Of a stretch of 7,805 nucleotides of DNA, positions 6,236 through 7,805 are shown in pieces. The DNA is taken from positions 1 to 7,805 of the forward strand of contig CAIYTJ010000377.1 in the NCBI GenBank assembly GCA_903929065.1, in the 5' to 3' direction. A model generated the notes under the pieces. That model was not told where the DNA came from. It did not search any database and saw only the letters and a program-made list of their open reading frames with translations. The position numbers and the translations under genes were made by a program. The first letter of the stretch is position 1; every line of letters begins with the position of its first letter. This stretch comes from an uncultured Bacteroidales bacterium (GTDB taxonomy: Bacteria; Bacteroidota; Bacteroidia; Bacteroidales; Paludibacteraceae).

Positions 6236-6265
6236 CAAAAGTAATCAAAAATTCATTAAATCAAA
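6236..6265 (-). promoter_or_regulatory. Esterase gene promoter (minus strand)
   Basis: Read on the minus strand, TTTG (complement of 6262-6265), an 18-base spacer, and TACTTTTG (complement of 6236-6243) make a near-perfect Bacteroidota promoter. Transcription would start around 6230, leaving a leader of about 25 bases before the ATG at 6205. This position rules out an ATG at 6238 as the start from this promoter. Confidence 0.7.
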
Positions 6266-6282
6266 AAGCCTGTACATGGCTT
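6266..6282. promoter_or_regulatory. Inverted repeat between divergent promoters (possible shared operator)
   Basis: AAGCC (6266-6270) and GGCTT (6278-6282) are inverted arms around TGTACAT. The site lies between the two outward-facing -33 elements (6262-6265 and 6289-6291), where one regulator could affect both genes. It is short and matches no motif I can name. Confidence 0.3.
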
Positions 6283-6288
6283 AATTTG

Positions 6289-6319
6289 TTGCTTTGTTGG
6301 TCAAATAACCCTACCTTTG
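6289..6319 (+). promoter_or_regulatory. Promoter of the gph-ppnP operon
   Basis: TACCTTTG at 6312-6319 is a perfect TAnnTTTG element. TTG at 6289-6291, with a 20-base spacer, is a fair -33 element. Transcription would begin near 6325, about 36 bases before the gph start codon. Confidence 0.65.
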
Positions 6320-6360
6320 CAACTCATTTTCCATTTTAAATACTTGTAAACAATTACAAA

Positions 6361-7023
6361 ATGCCTAAACTTATTATTTTTGATCTTGACGGAACTTTAT
6401 TGAACACCATTGAAGATTTGGCCAACAGTGTAAATTACGCTCTTCAATCTTATAATTTTCCAACTCATCCATTGGAAGCATATAATTTATTTATTGGAAA
6501 CGGGGTAAATAAATTATTAGAAAGAGCTTTACCAGAAGATAAGCGTAATCCAGACTTCGTTTCCATGCTGAAGGTTGAATTTATAAAACATTATTTTGCA
6601 CATGCCGAAGAGTTTACAAAACCCTATAACGGCATTTCCGAACTTCTTTCCAGGCTTCAGGCCGAAGGTTATCAATTGGGAGTTGCTTCCAACAAAGTGC
6701 ATGATGCAACCGTTCAATTAGTTGATAAATTCTTTCCTGAGATTAAATTTACGGCAGTCTTCGGACAGCGCGAGGGCTATCCGGTAAAACCAAATCCGGG
6801 CATTCTGGAAGAAATAATTGAATTAGCTCAGGTTGAAAAAAGTGACGTATTGTATGTCGGTGATTCGGGAGTGGATGTAGCAACGGCTTATAATGCAAAA
6901 GTGCCATTTTCAGGCGTTTTATGGGGTTTTCGTCCCCGAAAGGAACTGGAGGAAGTCGGAGCAACACGGTTTGCAGAAACGACAGAAGAATTATATCGTT
7001 TAATCAGTCAATCGTTAATTTAA
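6361..7023 (+). CDS. gph: HAD-family phosphoglycolate phosphatase
   Basis: This 220-residue cytoplasmic HAD hydrolase probably dephosphorylates 2-phosphoglycolate, a by-product of DNA repair and oxygenation reactions. Motif I is FDLDGTLLNT with nucleophile Asp8 and acid/base Asp10. A helical cap domain covers about 16-80. Motif II is GVASNK with Ser110, motif III is Lys143 in PVKPNPG, and motif IV is YVGDSGVDVATA with Asp168 and Asp172. The C-terminal GVLWGFRPRKEL is typical of the Gph/PGP branch. The length matches the family (about 220). Substrate specificity within HAD phosphatases is hard to read, so another small phosphate ester is possible. The gene lies first in an operon with ppnP, 19 bases upstream of it, and diverges from the esterase gene. 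Confidence 0.85.
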   Translation: MPKLIIFDLDGTLLNTIEDLANSVNYALQSYNFPTHPLEAYNLFIGNGVNKLLERALPEDKRNPDFVSMLKVEFIKHYFAHAEEFTKPYNGISELLSRLQAEGYQLGVASNKVHDATVQLVDKFFPEIKFTAVFGQREGYPVKPNPGILEEIIELAQVEKSDVLYVGDSGVDVATAYNAKVPFSGVLWGFRPRKELEEVGATRFAETTEELYRLISQSLI

Positions 7024-7042
7024 AATCACAAATAAAAAAGTT

Positions 7043-7324
7043 ATGTTTAAAACAAATCAGTATTTCGATGGAAAAGTGGTTTCCATCGGATTGGAATCGG
7101 CAGAAGGAACTGCCACAGTAGGTGTAATGGCAGCCGGTGAATATGAATTCGGAACGGGATCTATTGAGGTAATGACCGTTATTTCCGGACAATTGACCAT
7201 TCAACAGCAAGGTGAGACAGAATGGAAAACGTACAAAAAGTTTGAAAGTTTTGTGGTAGCCAAAGACGTGAAATTCAAGGTAAAATGTACCGAAGATACT
7301 CCATATCTTTGCTTGTATAAATAA
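7043..7324 (+). CDS. ppnP: Pyrimidine/purine nucleoside phosphorylase
   Basis: This 93-residue single-domain cupin of the DUF1255/PpnP (YaiE) family carries out phosphorolysis of several nucleosides to free base plus ribose 1-phosphate. Its length and pattern fit E. coli PpnP (94 residues) along the whole chain: NQYFDGKVVSIGL (5-17), TVGVMAAGEYEFGT (25-38), EVMTVISGQL (42-51), and the end YLCLYK (88-93). It is cytoplasmic with no signal peptide. It starts 19 bases after the gph stop and is followed by an AT-rich hairpin, so the two genes form one transcription unit. Both handle small phosphate or sugar-phosphate metabolites from nucleotide turnover; a direct pathway link is inference. Confidence 0.93.
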   Translation: MFKTNQYFDGKVVSIGLESAEGTATVGVMAAGEYEFGTGSIEVMTVISGQLTIQQQGETEWKTYKKFESFVVAKDVKFKVKCTEDTPYLCLYK

Positions 7325-7331
7325 GAGAGTT

Positions 7332-7372
7332 AGATAGAAAAAAGTTAAATATAAACTTTTTTCTATCTCTTT
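7332..7372 (+). terminator. Terminator of the gph-ppnP operon
   Basis: A perfect 15-base-pair stem (7332-7346 with 7354-7368) has a seven-base loop. It is unusually AT-rich, with only three G-C pairs, and is followed by CTTT. It begins eight bases after the ppnP stop codon. The long stem supports a terminator, but its low GC content makes the efficiency uncertain. Confidence 0.65.
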
Positions 7373-7392
7373 AAATCCAAATCAATAGTTCG

Positions 7393-7425
7393 TTGCGTCT
7401 AATTAGAAAACAATTATTATTTTTA
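7393..7425 (+). promoter_or_regulatory. Probable promoter for the last gene
   Basis: TTG at 7393-7395, a 22-base spacer, and TATTTTTA at 7418-7425 match TAnnTTTG with one mismatch (final G replaced by A). The leader to the ATG at 7446 would be about 15 bases. The match is weaker than the other promoters here. Confidence 0.4.
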
Positions 7426-7445
7426 CACTTCAAAATTTTACGATT

Positions 7446-7805
7446 ATGAAACGATTAGGATTATTTTTATTGGCTTTGACACTGTTTGTCGGAGCACAGG
7501 CAGCTGGAAATGTGAATATGGACAGCTTAAAAAATGCTATTATTGCCAACAGCAAAGAAATTCAGGAACAGAAGAAGGATTCAATGATGCTTTCGAAAAT
7601 GTCTCCAAACCAACTTCTTGAAATTAAAAAAGGAGAACAGGAAGTTCAAAAACAAAAAATTGAAGCAGAAAGACATGCTGAAATGCCATTACCAGCCTTT
7701 ATTATTTTTCTGATTTGCGCATTACCATTTCTGTTTGCCGGAACTATTATTGTAGTGAATGTGCGTTCCAAAAACACAGAATCGAAACGCAAGTACGACC
7801 TTTAC
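7446..7805 (+). CDS. Exported/inner-membrane protein with coiled coil (partial, runs off the window)
   Basis: 120 codons are visible, and the frame is open at the window end. A signal peptide covers about 1-19 (MKRLGLFLLALTLFVGAQA). A Lys/Glu/Gln-rich, probably coiled-coil segment follows at about 30-80, with little hydrophobic character. A membrane helix covers about 82-105 (PAFIIFLICALPFLFAGTI, then VVNV). A short basic segment, RSKNTESKRKYDLY, would face the cytoplasm. This layout resembles small Bacteroidota DUF6249-like proteins, whose conserved part follows the membrane helix, but that part is cut off here. The family call is therefore tentative, and I assign no function. It has its own weak promoter and lies 121 bases after ppnP. 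Confidence 0.7.
   Translation, partial: MKRLGLFLLALTLFVGAQAAGNVNMDSLKNAIIANSKEIQEQKKDSMMLSKMSPNQLLEIKKGEQEVQKQKIEAERHAEMPLPAFIIFLICALPFLFAGTIIVVNVRSKNTESKRKYDLY

Noticed and set aside
6206..6238. Upstream ATG at 6238 as the esterase start
   Set aside because: It overlaps the -7 promoter element at 6236-6243 and would add 11 residues before a clean signal peptide. The start at 6205 fits both.
1..7805. CRISPR array, insertion sequence, tRNA or rRNA
   Set aside because: I saw no regularly spaced repeats, no transposase or terminal inverted repeats, and no tRNA cloverleaf or rRNA signature.

Overview
The window looks like chromosomal DNA from a Bacteroidota bacterium, probably of the order Bacteroidales. 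Three things point there. The promoters match the Bacteroidota sigma-A pattern (TTG or TTTG, about 18-22 bases, then TAnnTTTG). Start codons are preceded by A/T-rich leaders without clear Shine-Dalgarno sites. The protein families include a TPR-membrane-HTH regulator, a DUF3244 secreted protein, a Bvu_2165-type HU-like protein and a well-expressed ATP-dependent PEP carboxykinase. The DNA is AT-rich. I cannot name the genus.

Left part (1-3360). The first 363 bases hold a terminator for an unseen upstream gene, an unusual GC-rich block (about 134-207) and a promoter. Next is a membrane-anchored regulator (364-1974) with a lipoprotein signal, TPR repeats, one membrane helix and a cytoplasmic helix-turn-helix-like end. 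A 267-base spacer follows, carrying two exact 16-base repeats just upstream of a good promoter. That promoter serves a small secreted DUF3244-type protein (2242-2667). A strong terminator separates it from an HU/IHF-like DNA-binding protein with an odd Cys/Arg tail (2746-3285). I read this as an accessory sensing and secretion cassette: the HTH protein may act on the twin repeats and control the secreted protein. That link is inference.

Right part (3361-7805). This is mostly core metabolism. After a 411-base gene-free stretch comes pckA (3697-5292), which ends at a strong hairpin terminator shared with a convergent gene. The convergent gene, on the minus strand (5384-6205), encodes a secreted alpha/beta-hydrolase esterase with a 12-base homopolymer near its 3' end. 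Back-to-back promoters then serve the esterase and a two-gene operon, gph (phosphoglycolate phosphatase) and ppnP (nucleoside phosphorylase). The window ends inside a gene (7446 onward) for a small exported or inner-membrane protein with a coiled coil and one membrane helix.

The parts most worth checking are the GC-rich block at 134-207, the twin repeats at 2053-2132, and the regulator / DUF3244 / HU-like neighbourhood.
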